Positions 48,497 to 57,637 of a stretch of DNA of 64,000 nt are shown here, piece after piece. Made by a program: the position numbers and the translations under genes. Each line of letters begins with the position of its first letter. The first letter of the stretch is position 1. Origin of the DNA: a virus. Under the pieces are notes generated by a model. That model was not told the DNA's origin. It ran no database searches and worked only from the letters and a program-made list of their open reading frames with translations. Location of the stretch: positions 1-64,000 of IMG/VR virus record IMGVR_UViG_3300008262_000025, one strand, 5' to 3'.

Positions 48497-49211
48497 GCTT
48501 TTTCTTTTGTTGAACTTTATTTTTCTTTTTGATGCGTTTAAGTTTTTTATCATAAGCAGATAAACCTTTAGAGTTTGTAGTATAATAAACCATTTCACAA
48601 TTTTGAGTATCTTCATCAGGACAGATACATAATAAGACTTTTACTTTTCTTGTAGTTCTAAATGAATTATTAAACATAAATGATTTAGTTTCCATTGAAT
48701 ATTGATCACCAATAAATTCAACAATCCATTTTTGTTCTCTATATAAAGTATGAGTCCAGTTCTTAGTATACCTCTGATGAATAAATCTAATTATTTGGTC
48801 ATTAGTGTATTGAAAAATATAACTTTTATGTAAATTAAGTTTACTCCATTTGAGTCTGTAATTAAAAATTAACAAATCCATCTTCTTGAGATGCTTTTCT
48901 GTCTTACCTATTAAATCTTTTAACTCTTCTCTGAAAATTTTAATTTCAGGATTTACTAAAGAACCTTTAGAACCTTCAAAGTATAAGATCATATTTGCAT
49001 ACACCTTATTATTCTGTTCTTGTTCTTTAGTTAATGGTAGATGAGAACCACTTTCACCAATAGCTCTATCTTCTAATTTTGTAAATAATTTTTCATTGTA
49101 AAGAATAAAACTATGACCATCATCAACTAGTTCGATTAGTCTTGCTTGACCTTCGAAGTTTAATTCAAGTTGAGGACTATGGTATATATTAACAATGTCT
49201 CCAGGTTTCAT
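48474..49211 (-). CDS. Hypothetical protein (245 aa)
   Basis: Unknown family. It begins MKPGDIVNIYHSPQLEL, an SH3-like/small-barrel opening (GDIV..., G-x-A-x-L-I-E...). The middle is helical, and the later part is beta-rich and tryptophan/tyrosine-rich (KWIVEFIGDQYSMETKSFMFNN). The C-terminal 25 residues are very basic (KKLKRIKKKNKVQQKKK), suggesting nucleic-acid contact. It is coupled to the radical SAM gene by a 23-base overlap, so the two may cooperate. Confidence 0.78.
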   Translation of the reverse strand: MKPGDIVNIYHSPQLELNFEGQARLIELVDDGHSFILYNEKLFTKLEDRAIGESGSHLPLTKEQEQNNKVYANMILYFEGSKGSLVNPEIKIFREELKDLIGKTEKHLKKMDLLIFNYRLKWSKLNLHKSYIFQYTNDQIIRFIHQRYTKNWTHTLYREQKWIVEFIGDQYSMETKSFMFNNSFRTTRKVKVLLCICPDEDTQNCEMVYYTTNSKGLSAYDKKLKRIKKKNKVQQKKKHENLPLR

Positions 49212-49212
49212 A

Positions 49213-49935
49213 TTAGCTAGATTTACTTTTCATAATATAATATTGTCGTATAATCTGATGTTTATGATTCTTAGATAAATAAAAATCATAATTATCGTTA
49301 GTATTTAAAATCATAGGGTCATTGTTACCTATTTTAAATAAACCTGTTTTAGAATCTATTAGTTTAAGTAATTCTATTTTATGACCATCAATTGTAATAC
49401 CTATGAGTAGAGGTTTACTTAATTCAAAATCTTTAATTTTTATTAATTCTGAATAAAGAACTTTCTCATATTTAGATTCTGCTAAATCAATATCTGATTT
49501 AAAAGATTCTATCTTAGCAATTGGATGTTCAAAGTTTCTATAATAATCTTTTGTTTGATCTAGTTCTTTCAATAAAACAAGATTATTATACTTACCCCAT
49601 TTCTTATAAAATTGAGTGTTGATAATTGATAATCCTAAAGCTTTTGCAGATTTTAAAGAACAACTCTGCAAAACATCTTTATAATTTAATACAACACCCT
49701 CTTCATTATGCATTGGATATTTTACAATATACCCACCTGTTTCAATTATGTTTACAGCTTTTTCTGTAAGTTCATATTGATCTAAGTCATTATTAAAAGA
49801 TATTAATTCTAATTCAAGTAAATTTATTTTTTCTAATTCGCTAAAAAATATTTCAGGTATTTCAGAAGAAATTATTTCTTTACTATAAAGTAGTCTTAAA
49901 ACTATTATTTCACTATTGGATAATTTATTTTCCAT
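49213..49935 (-). CDS. Hypothetical protein (240 aa) with N-terminal helix-turn-helix-like part
   Basis: The N-terminus (SNSEIIVLRLLYSKEIISSEI ... YELTEKAVNIIETGGY) has the helix pattern and wing of a winged-helix domain. The rest is mixed alpha/beta without a recognisable enzyme motif. It starts 11 bases after the upstream stop and ends 1 base before the next start. It may be a regulator or a DNA-binding accessory; not assignable further. Confidence 0.75.
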   Translation of the reverse strand: MENKLSNSEIIVLRLLYSKEIISSEIPEIFFSELEKINLLELELISFNNDLDQYELTEKAVNIIETGGYIVKYPMHNEEGVVLNYKDVLQSCSLKSAKALGLSIINTQFYKKWGKYNNLVLLKELDQTKDYYRNFEHPIAKIESFKSDIDLAESKYEKVLYSELIKIKDFELSKPLLIGITIDGHKIELLKLIDSKTGLFKIGNNDPMILNTNDNYDFYLSKNHKHQIIRQYYIMKSKSS

Positions 49936-49946
49936 TTTATTAAAAA

Positions 49947-50453
49947 TTATTTTTCATTAAATTGTTCTCTCAACTTTTCAGATTGATTAGACAAATATGA
50001 ATCCAATCTTTCTAGTAGAGTAACATCGTCGTTTATCGTTTCATTAGATAAATTGTTTTTTAATATTTGTTTACGAAGATCTTTATAAGCATAATATCTA
50101 TTATCATTATATAAACTTAATAAAGCTTCATCATCTTTAAATAATCTATCAACTTTCTTAATTAAAGTCTTCTTAATAGATTTAGTCAAATCTAATTTCT
50201 CCTTAGTCGGAGCTTCAGATTCTTTATTAATTGACAAAAATACAACAAAATCTTTGTTATTTTTATCATTTAATTTCTTCCTGGTCTCAAATGGAATATT
50301 TTTATTATTCCATCTAATTATTTCAGGATTAACATTTAAGGTTTTTGCTAATTCTTCTTTACCAATATCTTGATTAAAAGCTTCTACATAAAACGTAGAT
50401 GGACCTTTTTGATCAGGTAAAAGAACAGTGTATTTGAATAAAAGTAATTTCAT
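49947..50453 (-). CDS. Hypothetical protein (168 aa)
   Basis: Unknown family. The N-terminal 90 residues look like a small alpha/beta domain (LLLFKYTVLLPDQKGPSTFYVEAF, KEELAKTLNVNPEIIRW). The C-terminal half is basic and helical (KKTLIKKVDRLFKDDE). No signal peptide. It is located 4 bases after the stop of the ATPase-like gene and upstream of the HTH-like protein, within the same operon. Confidence 0.75.
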   Translation of the reverse strand: MKLLLFKYTVLLPDQKGPSTFYVEAFNQDIGKEELAKTLNVNPEIIRWNNKNIPFETRKKLNDKNNKDFVVFLSINKESEAPTKEKLDLTKSIKKTLIKKVDRLFKDDEALLSLYNDNRYYAYKDLRKQILKNNLSNETINDDVTLLERLDSYLSNQSEKLREQFNEK

Positions 50454-50457
50454 ATTT

Positions 50458-51315
50458 TTAATTTTTTAAAATATAATTACCATTATAATCATCAGAAAAT
50501 TGACAAATGTTCTGAGAGTTTAATATTAAATTATATTCATTATAATTGGTATCATCAGTAAACAGTAATTGTGAATTAAAACTATTAATATCTTTATTTA
50601 CAAATAAGTTAATAATATTAACCTTAGATTTTACATCTATATCAATATCAAAACCATGTATAAACATTATACTATTAGAACCAATACAATCAATAACTAA
50701 AGGTAATAAAGAAAAAATTACTTTTATATTATAAGAACTATTAAAAATACTTTTACCATTTATATAAATGTCATCACCAGTAGATCTTATATTGTCTTTA
50801 TCTTGTATTAAATTAAAACTTAATAATAAATCTGTAACAACATTTACATATTCTACATCTTGACTACATTTAGCTATGGATTCATCCATTAGTACATTTA
50901 ACCAATTTTCTCTAGTTAAATCAATAACGATTAAACATTCAAAAAAAGTTCTGACTGGATCTGGTAAGAAAGGATTTAATTTAAAAGTATTATTCTGATA
51001 AATAATATTATTATTCTCATATAATTCTTCTAAGAATACTCCCTTTTTTGATATTTCTAAATAATAGTAATAATTTACTTCTTTATATACAAAATCTATT
51101 GAAACTGTAGTAATCTTATCATCTAATGTACTCTTAATGTAATCGTTTGAATTTGGACTTGACAACATTAAAAAGAACATAAAGAAATCAGAGAATACTA
51201 CTAGATCATTATCATATTTTTCACAAGTTATAAATAAAACATTAGTATTATCAAAAGTTAAATCTATCTTGTTAAAACCTGGATAATCTATTATTTTAAT
51301 ATTGCGAAAAAACAT
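50458..51315 (-). CDS. Degenerate RecF/AAA_15-like ATPase homologue (285 aa)
   Basis: The overall plan matches AAA_15/RecF-type ATPases. The N-terminal strand-turn is FFRNIKIIDYPGFNKIDLTF, and then comes the Walker A position, here VLFITCEKYDND with no GKS/T. A coiled arm with the strand YYYYLEISKKGVFLEELYENN follows. The C-terminal half reads LLPLVIDCIGSNSIMFIHGFDIDIDVK, where the Walker B D-E is replaced by H-G, and SQLLFTDDTN, where the H-loop T-T-H-D becomes T-D-D-T. Catalytic residues therefore appear lost. A structural or regulatory role is inferred. The 53750-54706 gene has the same plan. Confidence 0.6.
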   Translation of the reverse strand: MFFRNIKIIDYPGFNKIDLTFDNTNVLFITCEKYDNDLVVFSDFFMFFLMLSSPNSNDYIKSTLDDKITTVSIDFVYKEVNYYYYLEISKKGVFLEELYENNNIIYQNNTFKLNPFLPDPVRTFFECLIVIDLTRENWLNVLMDESIAKCSQDVEYVNVVTDLLLSFNLIQDKDNIRSTGDDIYINGKSIFNSSYNIKVIFSLLPLVIDCIGSNSIMFIHGFDIDIDVKSKVNIINLFVNKDINSFNSQLLFTDDTNYNEYNLILNSQNICQFSDDYNGNYILKN

Positions 51316-51317
51316 AA

Positions 51318-51869
51318 CTATGATTTAAAAGCTTCTTCCATTACAGAACTAATAGAACTTTTTAGTTTCTTAGTCTGGTCTTCACTGAGAAGATTTGGGT
51401 TATCATTAATAGTTTTTGATATTTTATTTAAAAATATGCTGATAGGTAATGCATTAGAATTAACATCAATTTCTCCAATTGATAGTTTTAGATTACCATC
51501 AATCTTCAATCTTAAGTTTTTCCAAACATTTAACTTATCTTCTATAGATTTTAACTTTTCATTCATTTTCTTTATTTGAAAACTCATGAACTCATCCATT
51601 ACACTATTTAACTTACCTTTAATAAAATCTAATTTCTCTTTAGCTTCTTCAGATGCAATATCTTCTAAAGGATCTTCGATTTTATAATTAGGAGTTTCAC
51701 TTGTAATTGTTGCAATATCTTGCTTAACTTCATCATAAGTTAAAGTTAAATTCTTGATAATCTCATCAATTTCATTTAACTCTTCAGTAGTAAGTTCAAT
51801 TTGATTTAATGGAACAGGTTGTTCTTCTACTATTACAGGTTGGTTTTTTTTCTTAAACATATTAAACAT
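51318..51869 (-). CDS. Coiled-coil protein (183 aa)
   Basis: The start is placed at ATG 51867-51869 (MFNMFKKK); ATG 51860 is also possible, and the extension to 51905 crosses an A/T leader without conserved features. The protein is acidic in its first third and then almost entirely helical, with two heptad-like segments separated by a linker. It has no enzymatic motif. It lies between an AAA+ ATPase and an ATPase-like protein and ends 2 bases before the latter's start, suggesting an adaptor or scaffold role. Confidence 0.75.
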   Translation of the reverse strand: MFNMFKKKNQPVIVEEQPVPLNQIELTTEELNEIDEIIKNLTLTYDEVKQDIATITSETPNYKIEDPLEDIASEEAKEKLDFIKGKLNSVMDEFMSFQIKKMNEKLKSIEDKLNVWKNLRLKIDGNLKLSIGEIDVNSNALPISIFLNKISKTINDNPNLLSEDQTKKLKSSISSVMEEAFKS

Positions 51870-51925
51870 AAATTGAAATTTAAATTGGTTAAATAGAGGT
51901 AACAAAAATAGTATACATCAAAATA

Positions 51926-53380
51926 TTAGTAATTTTCTTTAATGTATTCTACATTATCATAAACTGTTTTAACTTCTTCAGAATAGTCAAAAGCTGCAGT
52001 AATCATTTCTTTTACAGATAGACCAAGACGCTCATTGTTAGTAAGCATTTTCTTAGGTTTAGCAAGCTCTTGATGTTTTCTTGATGTCTCTGCAGCAGAT
52101 ACAATCATTTCAGGTTCAACAAAAGTTGCTTGTCTGTTAAGACGATACTCCTTAGCTTTCTGAATGATGTCATTAGCAAATGCTGGAACAATACCAGACA
52201 AAGCTTCAGCAGCAGAAATATAATCAGAATCAGAGTTTAACAAAGATACACCATCTTTAGTCTTACAGAACTGATTAATAAATCTTAGTGCTGTTTTTTC
52301 ATTCAAAGGATCCATAATGATACAAGTATCAATACGACCCGCACGCATCATAGTAGCATTAATATTCTCTAAGTGATTAGTAGTGAATACTGTGATAATT
52401 GCTTTATCTTTAGTATCAATACCATCAAGAGTATTAAGAATAGCGTTTACAGAGTCTTTAGAACGATCTGTTACTACGCGGTCAATATCCTCTGCGAATA
52501 CAACTGCAGGAGCATAGATCTCAGCGAGACGGAGAGCCTCTTTAGTTTGAGAAGAATCCTCAATGTAAATAAATGTCCAACCATTATCATTTGCAATTTT
52601 TGCTGTAAGTTTAGCAAGTAAAGTTTTACCAGTACCGTATTGTCCAGCAAGAACGCAACCATGCTTTAATGAAATACCTTCACGAATACAAGCAGCGCTA
52701 TCTCTCAAACGAAGGAATATACCAGAATACTCATTAAGATTTCTCTCACTAAGGATTACAGTTTCTTCATCTATTTGTGATACATTCATGAATTCAGGAT
52801 CAACAGGATTACCACCTTTGATAAGGAACTCAAGATTAACCTTGAAAGATTTAGCTTTGTAAATAGAATTCAATCTCAAAAATTCTTGAGTACGAAGACA
52901 TACTAAGTTTACAAGCTTCTCATTCTTCTTCTTGATTTCACCACGAATGATAAAAGAAAGATCCTTAGCATTGTAAGAAGTCTCAAGATACTCATGCTCT
53001 TCAAATCCAGGGAATTGAATACGACCCCAAGGTACGTTTTTAATTTGACCATTTTGTAATTTAATACCGATCATTTGAGGTGGTTTAACTCCAGATGGAC
53101 CTTTCTCACCAACAGTATCAGCATAGCCAAATACTTCAGTACACACCTCAAATAGTGCATTAGCACCATCAAAAGGAAAAGCTTTCATTTCATGAAATAT
53201 AGAAATTATTCTTTCTTCTTCATTCTTTTTACGCTCTAACCATTTGATACCCTCTTCAATAGTCATACCCTCAGGTAATTGAATTTTACCTCCTTTGATT
53301 CTTTCAACTTCTACACTTGAGAATTTATCCTCTTGTTCAATAGCTTTTGTAAGTTTTTCGAGTAAAGATTTCTTAGCCAT
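51926..53380 (-). CDS. AAA+ ATPase, FtsH/CDC48-like (484 aa)
   Basis: An N-terminal domain of about 235 residues precedes one AAA module: Walker A AGQYGTGKTLLAK (about 243-255); TFIYIEDSSQ; Walker B VVFAEDIDR (about 290-299); sensor 1 IITVFTTNHLENIN; arginine fingers RAGRIDTCI (second region of homology); and a C-terminal lid. The pattern is that of classic AAA remodelers (FtsH, CDC48, spastin-like), and no protease domain follows. The first ATG is 4 bases from the upstream stop. It is flanked by two degenerate ATPase-like genes and could remodel nucleoprotein or capsid complexes. Confidence 0.88.
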   Translation of the reverse strand: MAKKSLLEKLTKAIEQEDKFSSVEVERIKGGKIQLPEGMTIEEGIKWLERKKNEEERIISIFHEMKAFPFDGANALFEVCTEVFGYADTVGEKGPSGVKPPQMIGIKLQNGQIKNVPWGRIQFPGFEEHEYLETSYNAKDLSFIIRGEIKKKNEKLVNLVCLRTQEFLRLNSIYKAKSFKVNLEFLIKGGNPVDPEFMNVSQIDEETVILSERNLNEYSGIFLRLRDSAACIREGISLKHGCVLAGQYGTGKTLLAKLTAKIANDNGWTFIYIEDSSQTKEALRLAEIYAPAVVFAEDIDRVVTDRSKDSVNAILNTLDGIDTKDKAIITVFTTNHLENINATMMRAGRIDTCIIMDPLNEKTALRFINQFCKTKDGVSLLNSDSDYISAAEALSGIVPAFANDIIQKAKEYRLNRQATFVEPEMIVSAAETSRKHQELAKPKKMLTNNERLGLSVKEMITAAFDYSEEVKTVYDNVEYIKENY

Positions 53381-53384
53381 AATT

Positions 53385-53765
53385 TTAATTTTGAAAATTG
53401 TTTTTAAATTGATTTGAATATTCTATAGCAGTTTCATAAGTTTCGAAACCAGGTATAGTTAATTGATTATTATGAAGAAGAGTTTCACATTTTTTAACTG
53501 CATCTTCAAGTTGAGTTCTTGTACCTTCTAAACAAGCAATGTTAACTTTATTAGAGTCTAAGATACTATCTTTAATTTCTGATCTTTGATCTAAGAAACC
53601 AAAATAATTGATTTCTCTGTGATTGTATCGATTAAGAAAAGCACGAGCTTGTTTATAAGAGCCAATAACTCCTTTACACGCTACAAGCATGTCATCATTT
53701 GAAACTGTACAAACAGCTTCTATTGGATACTCACCAAAAGTACCAACAACTAATTTTTCTTCCAT
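53385..53765 (-). CDS. Hypothetical protein (126 aa)
   Basis: Unknown small alpha/beta protein: an N-terminal strand pair (EKLVVGTFGEYPIEAV), a helix with RAFLNRYNHREI, and a C-terminal helical part. No transmembrane or catalytic features. The start overlaps the upstream ATPase-like gene by 16 bases and the gene ends 4 bases before the AAA+ gene, so it is coupled to both. Confidence 0.72.
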   Translation of the reverse strand: MEEKLVVGTFGEYPIEAVCTVSNDDMLVACKGVIGSYKQARAFLNRYNHREINYFGFLDQRSEIKDSILDSNKVNIACLEGTRTQLEDAVKKCETLLHNNQLTIPGFETYETAIEYSNQFKNNFQN

Positions 53766-54706
53766 TCTACAAAAGTTGATTTTAAAAATTCAGTTACTTT
53801 AAGTATTTGTACATCTTCAATTATAGGACTAAATAAAAATTGCGAATTTTCAAGAAAAGTATAAATCTCTGAGGATTCTTCTACTATAAATTGACAATTA
53901 TTGTGCAACGTAAAAGAATCATTCATAGATATTAATTCAAACATTCTTACTAGAGATTCATGTTCTAAAACTGATTGTAAATTAGATAAATACAACATTC
54001 CAGTTTTTATAAAAACAGTAAATACAATAGAACATAAAGATACTATAATTTTTAGTTCTTTATCTTCATCAATAGTAATAGATGTTGAAGTGTACGCAAA
54101 TCTTACACTTAGTTCATTTTCATCATTAAAAAATATTTCATTAACATTATAACCTAAATATTTAAAAAAGTCAATAAGAAAAAGTTTGTAGGTTTCAAAA
54201 TCTTTTATCATATTGATACTTATATCAAAATATTTATCAACTTGTATTTGATTTAAACAATCAAATGTAAAAATATTATTGAAATAATCAGATAGTTTTT
54301 CTGGTATTTCTGGTACAAATTTACCAGAATTTTTTGTTCTGATATTTATATCATTTAATATTTCTTTTACTATTCCATTTTCATTAAAGATTAAATGGTA
54401 ATTTACAAGTTCATAATTACTTTTTTCACTGTCATAATAATAAAACTCAATGTTAATTTTTGAATTGTTATTAGGACAATGAACTGATTTACAAATATCT
54501 GGAAAATATTCCGTATTCATATAACTTAATAATACAAAAGAAAGTAATATACCAGTAGCTTTTAAATCGTTTTCTGAAGTTACTAGCATCATATTATAAA
54601 GATTTTCATTATTAAGCTTTGTTGTAGTTTTTTTATTGACTTTAGCGTCAAAATGCATTTGAAAACTTAAATATGCTATGTTAGCAACTTTTATACTTTT
54701 TATCAT
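53750..54706 (-). CDS. Second degenerate RecF/AAA_15-like ATPase homologue (318 aa)
   Basis: It has the same plan as the 50458-51315 protein: an N-terminal MIKSIKVANIAYLSFQMHF strand; a degenerate nucleotide loop VTSENDLKATGILLSF (K-A-T, but no GxxGxGK context); a long arm; and a C-terminal TGMLYLSNLQSVLEHES. The last segment aligns with a Walker B/D-loop (hhhhDEh-x-x-hLH) in which both acidic residues are replaced. A strand FIVEESSEI stands where the H-loop strand would be. It is likely catalytically dead. It overlaps the Dda-like helicase stop by 4 bases. The assignment is based on pattern similarity only. Confidence 0.5.
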   Translation of the reverse strand: MIKSIKVANIAYLSFQMHFDAKVNKKTTTKLNNENLYNMMLVTSENDLKATGILLSFVLLSYMNTEYFPDICKSVHCPNNNSKINIEFYYYDSEKSNYELVNYHLIFNENGIVKEILNDINIRTKNSGKFVPEIPEKLSDYFNNIFTFDCLNQIQVDKYFDISINMIKDFETYKLFLIDFFKYLGYNVNEIFFNDENELSVRFAYTSTSITIDEDKELKIIVSLCSIVFTVFIKTGMLYLSNLQSVLEHESLVRMFELISMNDSFTLHNNCQFIVEESSEIYTFLENSQFLFSPIIEDVQILKVTEFLKSTFVEWKKN

Positions 54707-56151
54707 ACTAATATACTTACATGAGTTTGAGCTCTAGTTACAGCAGTATATAAACTTTGTAATTTCTCTTTACGTGTTATTGGTTTTACATTAAGAATAT
54801 CTCTAAAATTTACAAATACTTTATTATAAGTATCTCCTTGTACTACATAGGTATTAACTACATAAGCAGGATCAAAAGGAATAAAGAAGTCATCTATTTG
54901 AAAATAGTCTTTCCAATCTTCTTTAACTTTTTGACATCTATTGTAGATTAAACCTTTAAAGTAATTAAATTTTTTATTAAAAGAATTATCAATTACTGGA
55001 ATTTTAAATTCTAAAGGATTACCTTGAATATCAGCTAGTGATAAGTAGTAACCATCAATAAAAACAACGGTTGAGTTTTTAAATTTTTCATTAATATATC
55101 TTTCAGAATCATTTTCAGACATTTCAAAACAAGTGATTAATTTACCTTCTTTTGTACAAACAAATACGAATTTTGTGTATTCTTTTTTAAGAATGGTATA
55201 TAAAGAGTTGTTTTGAATTATTAAAATATTATCTAAAAAATAAGAAGCTTTAGCTACTATCTTTTCACCAATAGTGTAAGGCTTATCTGTATTTAATATT
55301 TGCTTTTTAAAATATAAATTATCATTGTAAGCTGTTTCGTTTTTATAACAAACAACTACACAATTTTTAAGAGTATCTGATGATTTAAAACAATTAATTG
55401 CTTGTTCTTTAAAGTCATCTTCATTTCTATAAAATTTATAAGAATCAGATTCTTTGTTTACAAAGTTTAGAAGAAACTTAAAATCACACTCTCCAGTGTC
55501 ATTAAATTTATCTATTTCTAAAGCAATTGCATTTGCTAGATCTTCTAATTCACCTTCATATCTAAAAGGAATATTAAGATTAACATGTGGTATATCAAAT
55601 GTCAAAGAATCTTTATTTGTATTCTTTTGATCATCTTCAATAGGTGGAGTTTGATGTGAATCTCCTAAGTAAATAATTATAGCATCAGTTTTCTTGTATA
55701 AATCAATTAAACTTTTAGTCTTTTTATTTATTTGACTACATTCATCTATAATTATTATATCAGCATACTTAATAGGAGGTGTAACTTTCTTAGTTTTACC
55801 ATTAATTATTTTATAAGAATCATCAGGTAAAAAATCAATATCTCCAGTTAAAGGGTCAATAACCTTCTTTAACTGTAACATTGAAGCCACAGTCATTACT
55901 TCTATTTCATTACCTAAAGTTTTCTTTAAAACATTTTTAGCAGAATGAGAAATAGCTGCACCTATAATTATTAAATTCTTTTTAGCTAAATCAGACTTAA
56001 TAAGATCCGTTAGTTTCTTGGCTGAATAAGTTTTACCTACTCCAGCTTTACCAAAAAAACCTACTTCTTTATTACCTTCTTTATATAAATCAAATAATTG
56101 TTCTATTTTCTTTTGCTGATCTTCTTGAGCTTTTAGTTGTTGATCAGTCAT
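54703..56151 (-). CDS. SF1 DNA helicase, Dda/RecD-like (482 aa)
   Basis: A 5'-3' helicase of the SF1B group with the usual motif order: motif I FFGKAGVGKTYSAKK (about 32-46); motif II IIIIDECSQINKK (about 131-143); motif III IYLGDSHQTPPI; motif IV region NIPFRYEG; motif V/UvrD-like VVQGDTYNKVFVNF; and motif VI LYTAVTRAQTHVSI at the C-terminus. T4 Dda, the closest well-known analogue, acts in replication start, recombination and fork rescue. It is followed by an ATPase-like gene with a 4-base overlap. Confidence 0.93.
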   Translation of the reverse strand: MTDQQLKAQEDQQKKIEQLFDLYKEGNKEVGFFGKAGVGKTYSAKKLTDLIKSDLAKKNLIIIGAAISHSAKNVLKKTLGNEIEVMTVASMLQLKKVIDPLTGDIDFLPDDSYKIINGKTKKVTPPIKYADIIIIDECSQINKKTKSLIDLYKKTDAIIIYLGDSHQTPPIEDDQKNTNKDSLTFDIPHVNLNIPFRYEGELEDLANAIALEIDKFNDTGECDFKFLLNFVNKESDSYKFYRNEDDFKEQAINCFKSSDTLKNCVVVCYKNETAYNDNLYFKKQILNTDKPYTIGEKIVAKASYFLDNILIIQNNSLYTILKKEYTKFVFVCTKEGKLITCFEMSENDSERYINEKFKNSTVVFIDGYYLSLADIQGNPLEFKIPVIDNSFNKKFNYFKGLIYNRCQKVKEDWKDYFQIDDFFIPFDPAYVVNTYVVQGDTYNKVFVNFRDILNVKPITRKEKLQSLYTAVTRAQTHVSILV

Positions 56152-56157
56152 AATAAA

Positions 56158-56421
56158 TTAATCTGATATTAATTTGCTATCATAAGTTTTAGCAATCTCG
56201 TAATCTTTATCTCCTGATAGAGGATGGACATTAATTACTCTTTTTTCTACAATAATAGTTTTACCGTCTAGATCTTTTCCTTCTTTTACTATTGTAATTC
56301 TTCTATTAATAGATGAACTAAAAATGTTACTTTCACCAGTTACCATTTTTCTATAAGTATAATCAAGATCATTAAATCTTTTTTGAGATTTCATCATATT
56401 TTTGTAACTATTTTTTGACAT
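56158..56421 (-). CDS. Hypothetical protein (87 aa)
   Basis: A small basic protein without recognised domain: an N-terminal helix (SYKNMMKSQKRFNDLDYTYRKM) and a C-terminal strand region (RRITIVKEGKDLDGKTIIVEKRVI). It sits 1 base after the J-domain gene stop and 6 bases before the helicase start. It is retained as real because of its coding context and spacing. Confidence 0.7.
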   Translation of the reverse strand: MSKNSYKNMMKSQKRFNDLDYTYRKMVTGESNIFSSSINRRITIVKEGKDLDGKTIIVEKRVINVHPLSGDKDYEIAKTYDSKLISD

Positions 56422-56422
56422 A

Positions 56423-57235
56423 TTACATTGTTTTTAAAATTATATAATGATCTCCTTTCTTGTTTTTAAATTGAAGACCTTTACCTTTAATCCTTATTTT
56501 TTGATTATTTTTAATTTTATCAGGAAGTTTTACATCAACTTTCCCATCTACAGTTTCAACTCTCACTGTAGAGTTAGCATCAGTACTATATAATTTTAGT
56601 TCTGAGATTACTGCAGGTTGATCGTTTTCAACTTTTTCAATCCAAAACTCTTCTCCTTTTTTATAAATAGGTTTTATTATTAAATTACCCATTGGAAGAT
56701 TTTTTATTAAATCTCCAAAAGTATAATAAACTAAATTACCATCTTCATTCATTACGTCTGCTGTAATATTAACCTCAATCATTACATCTTGATATAATAC
56801 TCCAATATTACCACAATTAGAACATCCTTGGTTTTTACACTCTTCACAGGATATCCTTCTTGTATACATTACCATTGTTTTAAAAGTATCATTAATTTGT
56901 TGAACTGTCAGTTCCATATCTATTACAATATCAACTGAAGGTCTTCTTTTCATCCTTTTCTTTACGTTAAAAGTATTAATACTTTCTATAAATTCATCTG
57001 AATCGTAATAAGGACGTGGTGCATTTAAATACTTTACATACTCCTCTTGATGTTTTTTTATATAATCATGAGCAGAATTAATTTTTTTAAATGTCTCTTC
57101 ATCTCCACCTTTCTTGTCTGGATGATGTTCAATTGCGAGTTGTTTAAAAGTAGATTTTAATTTTTCATCATTTAAAGAATCTACAAGACTTAGTTTAAGA
57201 ATTTTACAAGATTCTTCATAGGTTTTAAGAAACAT
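56423..57235 (-). CDS. DnaJ-like co-chaperone (270 aa)
   Basis: The N-terminal J domain (about residues 8-65) has the Hsp70-stimulating HPD at 38-40 within IEHHPDKKGGDEETFKKIN. A short zinc site with four cysteines (C130, C133, C138, C141: CEECKNQGCSNC) replaces the eight-cysteine centre of bacterial DnaJ. The C-terminal barrel remnant reads VKLPDKIKNNQKIRIKGKGL, matching the substrate-binding domain. It should recruit host DnaK, for example to unfold or assemble phage complexes, as host DnaJ does in lambda replication. No phage DnaK is in the window. It overlaps the next upstream gene by 11 bases. Confidence 0.92.
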   Translation of the reverse strand: MFLKTYEESCKILKLSLVDSLNDEKLKSTFKQLAIEHHPDKKGGDEETFKKINSAHDYIKKHQEEYVKYLNAPRPYYDSDEFIESINTFNVKKRMKRRPSVDIVIDMELTVQQINDTFKTMVMYTRRISCEECKNQGCSNCGNIGVLYQDVMIEVNITADVMNEDGNLVYYTFGDLIKNLPMGNLIIKPIYKKGEEFWIEKVENDQPAVISELKLYSTDANSTVRVETVDGKVDVKLPDKIKNNQKIRIKGKGLQFKNKKGDHYIILKTM

Positions 57236-57623
57236 TTTTTTCTTTTTTAATTAATTTTATAATTATAGGATTCATTTCCAATCTAATAATAAAACCAACT
57301 ATAGAAGCTATAGTGTTTGGAGTTTCTAAACTATCAGTAATTGGCATAAATCTATTTTCAAAACTTTCATAATAATTAGCTTTTTCACTTGTCGTAATAT
57401 AACAATCAGGATCTACTTCAAACCTTCCTAAATTTGGAACAAATATCTCAGGATGAGTAGAATTCCAAAAAGAATTATTTTTTCGATAGTAATTATATAC
57501 TCCTGATTTAGGAAATATTTCATTAGCAAACAATCTAATTAAACCTATAACATTATTATAAGCATCTACTTTATAAGCAATACAATCTCTAATTATTTTT
57601 ATATAACCGTGAGTATTATTCAT
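57225..57623 (-). CDS. Hypothetical protein (132 aa)
   Basis: The start is placed at ATG 57621-57623 (MNNTHGYIKIIRD). The longer frame from 57665 would translate the tRNA-like element at 57638-57711 and is rejected. The protein is soluble, with motifs VIGLIRLFANEIFPKSG and FVPNLGRFEVDPDCYITTSEK that I do not recognise. It overlaps the J-domain gene by 11 bases and lies directly 3' of the tRNA-like element. Confidence 0.75.
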   Translation of the reverse strand: MNNTHGYIKIIRDCIAYKVDAYNNVIGLIRLFANEIFPKSGVYNYYRKNNSFWNSTHPEIFVPNLGRFEVDPDCYITTSEKANYYESFENRFMPITDSLETPNTIASIVGFIIRLEMNPIIIKLIKKEKNVS

Positions 57624-57637
57624 TATCTTATTGTTTT

